Part shown: in pieces, positions 9,444-20,273 of the stretch | How positions within the stretch are numbered: position 1 is the stretch's first letter | How the letters are laid out: each line of letters starts with the position of its first letter | From: CAMDHY01 sp046156265 | Lineage (GTDB): Bacteria; Pseudomonadota; Alphaproteobacteria; Rhizobiales; Segnochrobactraceae | NCBI RefSeq assembly: GCF_046156265.1 | Contig: NZ_JAWDIR010000022.1 | Coordinates: 434,001 to 498,000 of the forward strand | Length of the DNA stretch: 64,000 bases | Direction of reading: 5' to 3' | Notes under the pieces: model-generated | Told to the model about the DNA's origin: nothing | Database searches by the model: none | The model's input: only the letters and a program-made list of their open reading frames with translations | Program-made: the position numbers and the translations under genes

Positions 9444-10684
9444 GACGGATCGCCGAAGAAGACGACGCGGTTGCGGCCGGTGCGCTTGGCGGCGTAGAGC
9501 GCCTGATCGGCACGCTCGAGCAGGGTGTCGACGCTGTCGGTCTCGCCCGGCGACTGCGTGCCGCCGATGCTGGCGTGCACCGGCAGGCGTTCGCCGGCCA
9601 CCTCGAACGGCGCACCGGACAAGGCGGTGCGCAGCCGCTCCGCCACCTCCCGCGCCGGGACACCGTGCAGCCGGGGCAGGAGCACCGCGAACTCCTCGCC
9701 GCCGAGCCGGCCGACGATGTCGTCGATGCGGACCCCCTCGGCGAGGCGCCGGCCGACGGTCCGCAGCACCTCGTCGCCGCCGGAATGGCCGAGGGTGTCG
9801 TTGATCACCTTGAAGTGGTCGATGTCGATCATCAGCAGCGTCAGCGGCTCGCCGCCCGCCGCCGCCTCGCCGAGCGCCGCCGCGACGGCGGCGAGGAAGC
9901 GCCGCCGCTCGTACACGCCGGTCAGGACGTCGGTTTCGGCGACCCGCCGCAGCTCCGTTTCCAGGCTGCGGCGCTCGGTCATGTCCCAGAACAGCAGGGC
10001 GTGCTGCTCGCCGATCGCGCGATAGCGGAACGCGACGAGCTTGCGGCTCCCGTCCTTGCAGGTGACTTCCCAGTCCTGCATGCGCACGTCGGCGCGCGTC
10101 GTGCGCGACAGCGCCACCGCGTCGTACCAGGCCTGGCGGGCCTTGCGGCGGTATTCGGGGTCTGGGTAGCCCACCACCCACCAGTCGTCGAGACGGCCGA
10201 CGTCCTCGGTGCTGTAGCCGAACATCGCCGACGATTCGGTGTTGGCGAACACTTCCGACATGTCCTGGTCGTAGAGTTCGAGGCCGACCGGCAGGGATTG
10301 CAGCACGTCGGCGAGCGTCGCCCGCCAGGCGTTCTCGGCACTTCCGTCGAGCACGTCGTCGCTGTGGTCCTCGACCGAGACGAGAACTCCCTCGGCGCCG
10401 GCCGGAAGATCGCCGACCGTCAGTTCCAGCCGGCGCGGACCGGCCGGCGTGGTGCAGTCGATCGTCAGGCGGCAGAACGGCTCCGGTGCGCCGGGGCCGG
10501 CGAGCCATGCGCCGACAGCGGGCGCGGCAGCGCCGAACACGGCCGCGGCCGGCACGGGCGGATGCACCGTCGCGAAGACGCGCCGGGCAGCCGTGTTCAG
10601 GGCCAGAACGGTGTCCCGCGACCCCGACAGCCAGACCAGCGGTTTGGCGACGAGATCGAGAATCGCTGTGTTGAAAGTCGTCAT
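9440..10684 (-). CDS. PAS-GGDEF diguanylate cyclase (first of a tandem pair)
   Basis: A 414-residue protein with the same layout as its downstream neighbour: an N-terminal PAS-like segment (LVWLSGSRDTVLALNTAARR), a second PAS domain (LPVGLELYDQDMSEVFANT, LLFWDMTERRSLETELRR) and a GGDEF domain. RLGGEEF lies near residue 327 and RIDD (I-site) five residues before it. The near-identical linker wording in the two proteins shows a tandem duplication followed by divergence. The ATG at 10684 was preferred to a TTG three codons upstream (10693). The domain order predicts a cytosolic, feedback-inhibited cyclase. No phosphodiesterase is encoded in the same unit. Confidence 0.92.
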   Translation of the reverse strand: MTTFNTAILDLVAKPLVWLSGSRDTVLALNTAARRVFATVHPPVPAAAVFGAAAPAVGAWLAGPGAPEPFCRLTIDCTTPAGPRRLELTVGDLPAGAEGVLVSVEDHSDDVLDGSAENAWRATLADVLQSLPVGLELYDQDMSEVFANTESSAMFGYSTEDVGRLDDWWVVGYPDPEYRRKARQAWYDAVALSRTTRADVRMQDWEVTCKDGSRKLVAFRYRAIGEQHALLFWDMTERRSLETELRRVAETDVLTGVYERRRFLAAVAAALGEAAAGGEPLTLLMIDIDHFKVINDTLGHSGGDEVLRTVGRRLAEGVRIDDIVGRLGGEEFAVLLPRLHGVPAREVAERLRTALSGAPFEVAGERLPVHASIGGTQSPGETDSVDTLLERADQALYAAKRTGRNRVVFFGDPS

Positions 10685-10791
10685 TTCCGCCAAGCGGCCC
10701 GGCCGCCGCCGACCGGTCGGTTCAGGTCACTCCCCCCGAACCAGCTTTGCTCGAATCTCCGAGACCTGCAACCGCGGTGGGGCGGCCGCTC

Positions 10792-13395
10792 TCAGAGGTC
10801 GCGGAGCGCCGGGGCGAGCTTGTGGCCGAGAACGCGCCAGGTGCCGACGAGGCCGAGACCGACGGTGACCACCAGCGCCGCCACCGCCGCCGCCACCGCC
10901 GTCAGCGGGTCGAAGGCAAACGGGATGTCCATGACGAGGGTGAGCACGGCCCAGGCGGCCGCACTGCCGGCGGCAATGGCGAAGACCGCCGTCGACAGGC
11001 CGAGCAGCAGGTATTCGAGCGCAAAGGCCGTCACCAGCCGGCCGCGCGTCGCCCCGAGCGTCTGCAGGATCGCCGCCTCGCGGATACGGGCGGCGTGGCT
11101 CGCCGCGAGCGCGCCGGCGAGCACCAGAACGCTGGACGCCAGCGCCACGCCGGCGGCCGCCCTGACCGCCAGCGCGAGATCCTCGACGAGGCCGCTGACG
11201 GCGTCCAGCGCATCCTTGACGCGGATCGCCGTGACGGTCGGGAATGCCTGGGTGATGGTCGCGAGGATCTCCTGCTCGCGCGCGCCGGTCGCCTCGTCCG
11301 GCAGCGTCAACGTCGCGAGATGGGTGTGGGGCGCACCGGCGAAGGTGTTCGGCGAGAACACCAGCACGAAGTTGATGCCGAGGCTCTGCCAGTCCACCGT
11401 CCTGAGGTTGGCGATCTTCGCGTCGATCTCGCGGCCGAGGACATTGACGCGGATGTCGTCGCCGATCTTCAGGCCGAGCTCGCGTGCCGGTTCCTCGGCG
11501 AAGGAGACGAGCGGCGGCCCGTCATAATCGGCTGGCCACCAGTCCCCCGCCACCAGCGTCGAGCCACCCGGCAGTGTCGGCGAGTAGGTGATGCCGCGGT
11601 CGCCGCGCAGCACCCACTCGGCTTCCGGCGGTGCCGGATAGTCGGTGGCGGCGATGCCCTTCAGCGCCACGAAACGGCCGCGCAGCATCGCCTCTCGCCG
11701 CGTCGTCGCCTCCGGCGCGGCCTGTGCCAGCAGAGTGTCGAAGGCCGGCGCCTCCGCGTCCTGGATGTCGAGGAAGAAGAAGCTTGGCGCCCGGTCCGGC
11801 AGGCGGCCGGTGAGTTCGTTGCGCAGCGAGCCGTCGATCAGGGCGAGCGTCACCAGCAGCGTCAGCCCGAGGCCGAGCGACAGCACCACCGTCGGCGTCA
11901 GCGCGCCCGGACGGTGGATGGCGGCGACGGCGAGGCGCAGCTCCGGCGCGCCCTTGCGCGGCACCCGGCGCGCCAGGGCCATCACGCCGGCGGCAACGCC
12001 GCGCAGGAGCGCGAAGGCGGCGGCGGCACCGCCGACGAAGGCCAGCGCGACGATGCGGTCGCCGGCGAGGAGAACCGCGATGCCGGCGAGCGCCAGCGCG
12101 GCGGCGGCCGTGGCGATCATGTAGCGCCGGCGGGGCCGCGTCGCAGCAGTGCCGGAGCGGTCGCGATAGAGGGTCGTCGGCGGCACGTCGTGGGCGCGAC
12201 CGAGTGGCCACAGCGAGAAGGCGAGCGCCGTCAGCAGACCGTAGACGACGGCCAGCGACAGTTGCTGCGGGAACACGCCGTTCAGCGCCGGGATCGGCAG
12301 GATGCCGGCGAGCAGCGTGCCGGCGATCGGCGGGATCACCGCGCCGACGACGACGCCGATGGCGATGCCGATGCCGGCGATCGCCATCACCTCGATGAGG
12401 TGGATCATCACGACGAGGTCGCCGGAGGCGCCCAGCGTCCTCAGCGTCGCGATCACCGGCCGCTTGCGGTCGACGAAGGAGGCGACCGCGTTCGCCACGC
12501 CGACGCCGCCGACGACGAGCGCGGTGAGGCCCACCAGCGTCAGGAATTGCGCGAAGCGCTCGATGTTGCGCGTCAGGCCCGGGGCGGCCTCGGTGCGCGC
12601 CTGCACGCGCCAGCCGGCCTTCGGGAAGGTCGTCTCGATCTCCTTGACGACCGCCGCGACGCGCTCGTCAGAGGCTTCGCCGGCGAAGGCAATTCGGGTG
12701 TGCCAGCGCACCAGGCTGCCCGGCTGGACGAGGCCCGAGGCGGCAAGCGCTTCGCGGGAGGCGAGCAGGCGCGGGCCGAAGTCGATGCCGCCGGAGAGGC
12801 GGTCGGGCTCGGTCTCAAGCGTATCGGTGATGGTGAGGCGGGCGCGGCCGAGCTCGACGACATCGCCGACCGCGATGCCGAGGCGCGACAACAGCTCCGG
12901 GTCGGCGACTGCGCCGAAGCCGTCGCCCTCAGGGACGATCGCATCGGCGAGCGACCCGCCGCCAGTGAGCGTTACCGCGCCGACCAGCGGATAGGCGGCG
13001 TCGACCGCCTTCGCCTCGACCAGCGCCTGACCGGCGCCGTCCGGCAGCCGCGCCATCGCCCGCAGCGTCGCGATCGTCGAGTGGGTGCCGAGGCCCTGCA
13101 GGAAGGCGGCCTCCTCCGGGCTCGCCTCGCGGTGGATCAGCGACACGTCGATGTCGCCGCCCAGAATGGTTCGGCCCTCTGCGGCGATGCCGTCGGTCAG
13201 CGCCCGGGCGAGCGAGCCGACGCCGCCGATGGTGGCGACGCCGAGCGCGATGCAGGCGATGAAGATGCGGAAGCCGGCAAGCCCGCCGCGCAGTTCGCGG
13301 AGCGCCAGCCGCGTCGCAAGGCCGAGGCGCGCGAACGCGCCTTCGCCGGTGGCGAGCCCGCCGGCCGGGGCCGCCTCGCTGGGTGCGACGGTCAT
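10792..13395 (-). CDS. FtsX/MacB-type ABC transporter permease (YbbP family)
   Basis: An 867-residue permease with an N-terminal membrane helix (FRIFIACIALGVATIGG), a large periplasmic domain, a central set of helices, a second periplasmic domain and a C-terminal FtsX-type bundle. This two-FtsX-domain layout of ~800-870 residues is that of YbbP. With the ATPase 19 bases upstream it forms a YbbAP-like system, thought to act on envelope substrates or extraction rather than classic import; the substrate is unknown. The ATG at 13395 follows GGGGGAT. The same ATPase-permease pair lies divergent from tesA in E. coli, as here. Confidence 0.9.
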   Translation of the reverse strand: MTVAPSEAAPAGGLATGEGAFARLGLATRLALRELRGGLAGFRIFIACIALGVATIGGVGSLARALTDGIAAEGRTILGGDIDVSLIHREASPEEAAFLQGLGTHSTIATLRAMARLPDGAGQALVEAKAVDAAYPLVGAVTLTGGGSLADAIVPEGDGFGAVADPELLSRLGIAVGDVVELGRARLTITDTLETEPDRLSGGIDFGPRLLASREALAASGLVQPGSLVRWHTRIAFAGEASDERVAAVVKEIETTFPKAGWRVQARTEAAPGLTRNIERFAQFLTLVGLTALVVGGVGVANAVASFVDRKRPVIATLRTLGASGDLVVMIHLIEVMAIAGIGIAIGVVVGAVIPPIAGTLLAGILPIPALNGVFPQQLSLAVVYGLLTALAFSLWPLGRAHDVPPTTLYRDRSGTAATRPRRRYMIATAAAALALAGIAVLLAGDRIVALAFVGGAAAAFALLRGVAAGVMALARRVPRKGAPELRLAVAAIHRPGALTPTVVLSLGLGLTLLVTLALIDGSLRNELTGRLPDRAPSFFFLDIQDAEAPAFDTLLAQAAPEATTRREAMLRGRFVALKGIAATDYPAPPEAEWVLRGDRGITYSPTLPGGSTLVAGDWWPADYDGPPLVSFAEEPARELGLKIGDDIRVNVLGREIDAKIANLRTVDWQSLGINFVLVFSPNTFAGAPHTHLATLTLPDEATGAREQEILATITQAFPTVTAIRVKDALDAVSGLVEDLALAVRAAAGVALASSVLVLAGALAASHAARIREAAILQTLGATRGRLVTAFALEYLLLGLSTAVFAIAAGSAAAWAVLTLVMDIPFAFDPLTAVAAAVAALVVTVGLGLVGTWRVLGHKLAPALRDL

Positions 13396-13414
13396 CGCCG
13401 ATCCCCCGCCGTCG

Positions 13415-14119
<705 letters not shown>

Positions 14120-14284
14120 CGTCGGGATCGTCTCCAGAGGCGGGAAAATCGGGGCGACGGCGGCGGGGAGGTCGCCGGCGGCGCTGCGGTGGCCTACATA
14201 CCGCCCCGGTGATATGGGCTCTAGCGTGGCGGCTTCCAGACCGTCGGGCTTCGCCTTTGGTCGCGGGGAAGAGTTGGAGAGACC

Positions 14285-14923
14285 ATGAGACGCCTTGCCG
14301 CCCTCTTCGCGGTGCTCTTTGCCCTTGCCGCCGCTCCCGTCGTCACACCCGCCGCCGCGGAGCCGATCCGGCTGGTCGTGCTGGGCGACAGCCTCACGGC
14401 GGGTTACGGCCTGCCGCCGGGCGCAGGCTTCCCGGCGCGGCTCGAGGCGGCGCTGAAGAAGCGCGGCCGCGACGTCACGGTCATCGACGCCGGCGTGTCG
14501 GGCGACACCACCGCCGGCGGACTGTCGCGGCTCGACTGGTCGGTCGGCACCGACGCGCAGGCGGTGATCGTCGAGCTCGGCGGCAACGACATGCTGCGTG
14601 GCACCGATCCGGCGCGGACGGCGGAAAACCTGAACCAGATCGTCGCGCGACTGACGGACCGCGGCCTGCCGGTGCTGGTCGCCGGCATGCGCGCCCCGCG
14701 CAATCTCGGCGAAGCCTACGGCGAAGCGTTCGACGCGGTGTTTGCCACCGTCGCCGAGCGCCATGGCGCGCTGTTCTATCCGTTCTTCCTCGACGGCGTC
14801 GCCGCCGACCCGGCGCTCAACCTGCCGGACGGCATCCACCCGAACGAAGCCGGCGTCGCCATCATCGTCGAGCGCATCCTGCCGGCGGTCGAACAGCTCC
14901 TCGACCGCGTCGGCGCCTCCTGA
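14285..14923 (+). CDS. tesA: Arylesterase/lysophospholipase TesA (SGNH hydrolase)
   Basis: A 212-residue protein with a Sec signal peptide (MRRLAALFAVLFALAAAPVV, likely cut after AAA) and all four SGNH blocks: GDSLTAGYGL (nucleophile Ser), SGDTTAGG, ELGGNDML and the C-terminal DGIHPNEAG with catalytic Asp and His. This family (TesA/ApeA) acts in the periplasm on acyl esters, thioesters and lysophospholipids. The gene is divergent from the YbbA/YbbP pair, the same neighbourhood as in E. coli, which suggests a shared envelope-lipid role. Confidence 0.93.
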   Translation: MRRLAALFAVLFALAAAPVVTPAAAEPIRLVVLGDSLTAGYGLPPGAGFPARLEAALKKRGRDVTVIDAGVSGDTTAGGLSRLDWSVGTDAQAVIVELGGNDMLRGTDPARTAENLNQIVARLTDRGLPVLVAGMRAPRNLGEAYGEAFDAVFATVAERHGALFYPFFLDGVAADPALNLPDGIHPNEAGVAIIVERILPAVEQLLDRVGAS

Positions 14924-14961
14924 CGCCGCTCGCCCGACCTCCCTCCTGAAACGGAATTTCC

Positions 14962-16008
14962 ATGCAATACCGCCCTCTCGGTGGCACCGACGTGCGTGTC
15001 AGCGCACTCTCGCTCGGCACCATGACCTTCGGCGAGCAGAACACCGAGGCCGAGGGCCACGCCCAGATGGACCGGGCGGTGGCGGCGGGCGTCAACCTGT
15101 TCGACGCCGCCGAGCTCTACCCGATCCCGCCGAAGCCGGAAACGCAGGGGCGGACGGAGGAGATCATCGGCTCGTGGCTGAAGAGCCGCGGCGGCCGCGA
15201 CCGCGTGCTCGTCGCCACCAAAGCGGTCGGCCGCACCGGCATGGGCTGGTTCCGCGGCGGTCCCGCGAAACTCGATCGGGCGAACCTGACGGCGGCGCTG
15301 GAGCGCTCCCTCCGCCTGCTCGGCACCGACTATGTCGATCTCTACCAGATGCACTGGCCGGACCGGAACGTCAGCGGCTTCGGCTCCAACCCGACGGTCT
15401 GGCGCAGCTCCGACCGCGCCGCCGACGAGGTGCCGATCGAAGAGACGCTCCAGGTGCTGGCCGACTTCGTGACGGCCGGCAAGGTGCGCCACATCGGCGT
15501 CTCCAACGAGAGCGCCTGGGGCGTGATGACGTGGCTCGCTGCGGCAGAACGAGCGGGCCTGCCGCGCATCGTCTCGGTGCAGAACGCCTATTCGCTGGTG
15601 AACCGCACCTTCGAGGGCTCGCTCGCCGAGGTGGCGGAGCGGGAGAAGGTCGGCCTCGTCGTCTATTCGGCGCTGGCCCAGGGCTTCCTCACCGGCAAGT
15701 ATCGAAACGGCGCCCGGCCGGTGGGCTCGCGTGTCGCCCTGTTCGACCGCCAGCAGCGCTACCAGGGCCCGCACGCCGACGAGGCCTATGACGCTTACTG
15801 CGACCTCGCCGCCGAGGCCGGCCTCGACCCGTCGCAGATGGCGCTGGCGTTCGCGATGTCGCGCCCGTTCACGACGACGGTGCTGGTCGGTGCAACGACG
15901 CCGGCGCAGCTCGAGGCCGCCCTTGGCGCCGCCGACGTGACGATCACGCCCGAGCTCGAGGCGAAGATCGACGCGATCCACCGGCGGCACATGAACCCGT
16001 GCCCGTGA
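14962..16008 (+). CDS. tas: NADP(H)-dependent aldo-keto reductase, Tas-like
   Basis: A 348-residue TIM-barrel aldo-keto reductase closely resembling E. coli Tas in length and wording: SLGTMTFGEQNTEAEGHAQ, LFDAAELYPIPPKPETQG, DYVDLYQMHWPDRNV, VSNESAWGVM and VLVGATTPAQLEAAL. The catalytic tyrosine is in AELYP, with Asp in FDAAE, Lys in VATKAV and His in QMHWP. The natural substrate is not established for the family; a general carbonyl reductase role is likely. It lies 38 bases after tesA on the same strand and may be co-transcribed. There is no clear purine-rich site directly before the ATG. Confidence 0.87.
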   Translation: MQYRPLGGTDVRVSALSLGTMTFGEQNTEAEGHAQMDRAVAAGVNLFDAAELYPIPPKPETQGRTEEIIGSWLKSRGGRDRVLVATKAVGRTGMGWFRGGPAKLDRANLTAALERSLRLLGTDYVDLYQMHWPDRNVSGFGSNPTVWRSSDRAADEVPIEETLQVLADFVTAGKVRHIGVSNESAWGVMTWLAAAERAGLPRIVSVQNAYSLVNRTFEGSLAEVAEREKVGLVVYSALAQGFLTGKYRNGARPVGSRVALFDRQQRYQGPHADEAYDAYCDLAAEAGLDPSQMALAFAMSRPFTTTVLVGATTPAQLEAALGAADVTITPELEAKIDAIHRRHMNPCP

Positions 16009-16060
16009 GGAGCGCTCAGCGACCCCGGTTCGAAGTCGTCGTCCAAATCGCACCCCGCTC

Positions 16061-16366
16061 TCATTGGAGCGATCGAAGCGTGGCGGGGAGATCACGTGCC
16101 GCATGCATGACGCGGATGATGACCGGCGGCGTCAATCCGGCGTCGTACAGCAGTAGATAGGGATACCGGGTCAGCGTCAGAAAACGAAAGCGATCCGGCA
16201 AGAGTTCTGGCCGCGGCCTCCCTGCCCGCGGGAACTCGCTGATCTGTAGCGTTGCCTGGCGAACGGCCGCCATGAAGCCTCTCGCAGCGGACGGGTTGTC
16301 GCGCATGATCCATTGGGCAGCCGCGACGGCCTCCCGGCGCGCACGGGGTGAGAGGCGGGCCCTCAA
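16061..16366 (-). CDS. parE: ParE/RelE-family toxin
   Basis: A 101-residue basic protein with the ParE fold pattern: N-terminal helices (LSPRARREAVAAAQWIMRD, FMAAVRQATLQISEFP) and a C-terminal beta sheet (RFLTLTRYPYLLLYD, IIRVMHAARD). The final VMHAARD is typical of ParE toxins, which poison DNA gyrase; RelE-type mRNA cleavage is the alternative. Its TTG start at 16366 overlaps the antitoxin stop (TTGA), so toxin synthesis depends on antitoxin translation. The antitoxin-first order is standard for type II modules. Confidence 0.88.
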   Translation of the reverse strand: MRARLSPRARREAVAAAQWIMRDNPSAARGFMAAVRQATLQISEFPRAGRPRPELLPDRFRFLTLTRYPYLLLYDAGLTPPVIIRVMHAARDLPATLRSLQ

Positions 16367-16626
16367 GCGGCGCGCTCGCGCTCAGCCTCCGCGATGATCG
16401 CCTCGACCTCCTCCATCACCTCGTCGATGGTGAAGGTCCCATCCCGCTCTGCCTCCTCCGAGGCTTCGATGATCGAGCGCTCGAACCCTGCTCGTTCCAC
16501 CTCGACAGCGGCGAACACCCGAAGCGCCGTCGCGACGACGGCCTCGGCGTTCTCGTATCGCCCGCTTTCGACACACACGCGGACGAGTTCGTCCTGCTCT
16601 GGCGTCAATTCGATCGCGACCTTCAT
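16363..16626 (-). CDS. parD: ParD-like antitoxin
   Basis: An 87-residue acidic protein. Its N-terminal MKVAIELTPEQDELVRVCVE fits a ribbon-helix-helix DNA-binding domain, followed by a long charged helix (EASEEAERD...EAIIAEAERERAA) that would wrap the toxin. The ATG at 16626 follows GAGAGGA. Members of this class repress their own promoter, which here must lie within the 148 bases shared with the divergent argG start. The module is a single two-gene unit with no sign of surrounding mobile DNA. Confidence 0.85.
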   Translation of the reverse strand: MKVAIELTPEQDELVRVCVESGRYENAEAVVATALRVFAAVEVERAGFERSIIEASEEAERDGTFTIDEVMEEVEAIIAEAERERAA

Positions 16627-16774
16627 GGGGCGGTCCTCTCTGCGACACGAACAAATGTAGTCCACCCGCCCACCCTCGGCAAACGAGGCTCCCCTTCCGC
16701 TTGCGTCCCGGCCGCGCGCGACTAGAGTGCGGCCGCCCGCGGGGTGGCCCCGCGACCGACACGGAGAGCCGCGC

Positions 16775-18004
<1,230 letters not shown>

Positions 18005-18009
18005 GCCGG

Positions 18010-19011
18010 GTGCTGCGAACCGCGACGGCGGCCCTCGCCGTCGCACTCGCCGCGGCGTCGGCGGTCGCGGCCGCCGACGAGCCGATCGTCCTGCGCGCCG
18101 CGCCGATCGCCGCCTTCGACCCGTCGCGCCCGGAGGTGACCCGCTTCGGCGCGCTGGAGTGGCTCGGCGGCGTCTCGCTGACCTCGGCGGACGCCCGCCT
18201 CGGCGGATTGTCCGGCGTCGTCACCGAGGACGGCGGCCGGCGGCTCCTGGCCGTCACCGACTATGGCGACTGGATCACGGCGACAGTCGCCCTCGACGAC
18301 GGCGGAGCGCCGGTGGCGCTCGCCGACGCCCGCGTCGGCCGTCTCGCCGGACCGGACGGACAGCCGATCCGCGGCAAGCGGCCGGGTGATGCCGAGGCGG
18401 TGGCCGTGCGGATGCGGGCCGACGGCGGCCGCGAGGTGCTCGTCTCCTTCGAGACACCCGGCCACATCGCCGTCTATCGCGACGCGCCACCTTTCGACAC
18501 CACCCCGCGCATCACCGCCTATCCGCCGGCGCTGGCGAAGGCGCCGCGCAACAGCCGCGGCGAGGCGCTCGCCGTCGTGCCGGCCGGGCGGCCGCTCGCC
18601 GGCGCGGTGCTGGTGTTCGCCGAGGGGCCGTCAGCGGACGGGGAGACCATCCCCGGCGGCCTCATCCACGGCGGCCGGTGGCAGTCGATCGCGCTTGCCG
18701 GCGCCGGCAACTACGCGCTGACGGATGCCGCCTTCCTGCCGGACGGCGACCTTCTCGTGCTGGAGCGGCGATTCGGCTTCGGCGACGGTATCGGCATGCG
18801 CATCCGCCGCATCGCCGCCGACACCATAGCGGCCGGCGCGGTGCTGGACGGGGAGGTGCTGATCGAGGCCGGGTTCTCCCAGCAGATCGACAATATGGAG
18901 GGGATGGCGGTCGACACCGACGCCGGCGGCACGGTGTTCACCCTCGTCTCCGACGACAACCGCTCGTTCCTGCAGCGGACGCTGCTCCTGCGCTTCCGGC
19001 TGGTGGACTAG
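18010..19011 (+). CDS. Secreted esterase-like phytase-family protein
   Basis: A 333-residue protein with a signal peptide (MLRTATAALAVALAAASAVA) and a beta-propeller-like body. Conserved pieces include RLGGLSGVVTEDGGRRLLAVTDYGDWITA, RGEALAVV and SQQIDNMEGMAVDTDAGG, which match the esterase-like activity of phytase domain (PF13449). The propeller acts in the periplasm or outside the cell; phosphate-ester or ester hydrolysis is inferred, not shown. The start is GTG at 18010. A CTG at 18001 overlaps the argG stop but is not needed. The close spacing to argG looks like co-transcription without an obvious functional link. Confidence 0.82.
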   Translation: MLRTATAALAVALAAASAVAAADEPIVLRAAPIAAFDPSRPEVTRFGALEWLGGVSLTSADARLGGLSGVVTEDGGRRLLAVTDYGDWITATVALDDGGAPVALADARVGRLAGPDGQPIRGKRPGDAEAVAVRMRADGGREVLVSFETPGHIAVYRDAPPFDTTPRITAYPPALAKAPRNSRGEALAVVPAGRPLAGAVLVFAEGPSADGETIPGGLIHGGRWQSIALAGAGNYALTDAAFLPDGDLLVLERRFGFGDGIGMRIRRIAADTIAAGAVLDGEVLIEAGFSQQIDNMEGMAVDTDAGGTVFTLVSDDNRSFLQRTLLLRFRLVD

Positions 19012-19029
19012 CCGGAGCGGCAGGCCGCG

Positions 19030-19701
19030 TCAGGCGCGTGTCGGCTCGTAGGGGGCGGCGAACACCAGTGCCATCGCGGCCCGGTAGGGCGCCAGCAGCA
19101 GGAGCGCGGCGGCGAGCTTCACCGCGAGATCACCGAGCGCCCAGGAAACCCAGCGCGGCAACTCGGTGGCGAAGATCCCGAACAGCGGCGCGAACTCCAC
19201 CGCGAACGGATCGTCCGGTCCGATGATGATGCCGAAGGGGCCGAAGGCGGTGCCGAAGAAGATCGCCGTGTCGACGATCGAGCCGAGCACGGATGCGATC
19301 AGCGGCGCCTGCCACCAGGCGGCGCGGCGCAGCGTGTTGAAGACGGAGATGTCGAGGAGTTGCGCCACCAGGAAGGCGGTGCCGGAGGCGACCGCGATGC
19401 GCGGCGTCGCCAGATAGATCGACAGCGCCACCGCCACCGCGAAGCCGACATAGACGACGCGGCGGGCGACGGTCGGCCCGAGCCAGCGGTTCGTCAGGTC
19501 GGTGACCAGGAAAGCGACCGGGTAGGTGAAGGCGCCCCAGGTGAGGAGGTCGGCCAGCACAAGCGGGCCGAGGGTGCCGTCGACCGGGTACTGCACGAGC
19601 ACGTTCGAGGCCACCACCACCGCCACCATGGCGGCGACGGCGGCGATCGCCGCACCGGACCGGGAGACGGGCGTGGCGGGTCGCGAGGACACCGTCCGCA
19701 C
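19030..19701 (-). CDS. yhhQ: Queuosine precursor transporter YhhQ (VUT family)
   Basis: A 223-residue membrane protein with about six hydrophobic segments. Diagnostic wording is ASNVLVQYPVD, PVAFLVTDLTNRWLG and SVLGSIVDTAIFFGTAF. The family imports the queuosine precursors preQ0/preQ1. The GTG at 19701 follows GAGG at good spacing and gives a usual family length. It lies 11 bases after rpmB on the same strand. Together with queG at 2.1-3.3 kb it shows that queuosine is at least salvaged and completed in this organism. Confidence 0.9.
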   Translation of the reverse strand: MRTVSSRPATPVSRSGAAIAAVAAMVAVVVASNVLVQYPVDGTLGPLVLADLLTWGAFTYPVAFLVTDLTNRWLGPTVARRVVYVGFAVAVALSIYLATPRIAVASGTAFLVAQLLDISVFNTLRRAAWWQAPLIASVLGSIVDTAIFFGTAFGPFGIIIGPDDPFAVEFAPLFGIFATELPRWVSWALGDLAVKLAAALLLLAPYRAAMALVFAAPYEPTRA

Positions 19702-19712
19702 CCGCGTCTGCC

Positions 19713-20000
19713 TCAGGCCGCCAGCGCCTTGCGGGCAATCTGCTTCTTGACGAGCAGCGCGCGCGGGCCGAGCTCGCTGTCCTTCGCCTTGGCGAGGAAA
19801 GCGTCGAGGCCGCCACGGTGCTCGACCGAGCGCAGCGCGTAGGCGCTGATGCGCAGCCGCACCTTCTCGCCGAGCGCGTCGGAGATCAGCGTCACGTTGA
19901 CGAGATTCGGCAGATAGCGCCGACGCGTCTTGTTGTTCGCGTGGCTGACATTGTTGCCGGTCATCACGGCCTTGCCGGTCAGTTCGCAGCGCCGGGCCAT
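19713..20000 (-). CDS. rpmB: 50S ribosomal protein L28
   Basis: A 95-residue basic ribosomal protein beginning MARRCELTGKAVMTGNNVSH, with KTRRRYLPNLVNVTLISDALGE and a Lys/Ala-rich end. The longer C-terminus (ending KKQIARKALAA) is usual for alphaproteobacteria. An AAGAAGG ribosome site precedes the ATG. The first gene of a two-gene unit with yhhQ. The 273 bases upstream hold its promoter and no other visible gene. Confidence 0.97.
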   Translation of the reverse strand: MARRCELTGKAVMTGNNVSHANNKTRRRYLPNLVNVTLISDALGEKVRLRISAYALRSVEHRGGLDAFLAKAKDSELGPRALLVKKQIARKALAA

Positions 20001-20273
20001 CGGTCTTAACCTTCTTGTCTCTTCGGTCGACGGTCAGTTCGGGATATCGTGCCGTCCGCAGCGAGCGGCCGGCGCCCTGACGTCGCCAGATCCTGGTCGG
20101 AAGTCGCGCTTCTATAGGCACCGCGCCCGGAGGCGTCAAGAACCAAGGCCGTTGCGGCCCGGACGGTCCTCAGCCATACGCTCCTCGCTTCGTTCCGCGT
20201 CCCGCGCCTTGAGGAACTCTCCTCTGCGGCACGTCTGGCTTAAGCGTGGGCTTCGGGTTCGAGGGAGGTGCAA

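Noticed and set aside
8157..10508. Apparent 783-residue fusion of the two cyclases
   Set aside because: The extra N-terminal part is an out-of-frame reading of the upstream cyclase; the ATGA overlap at 9440-9443 separates two genes.
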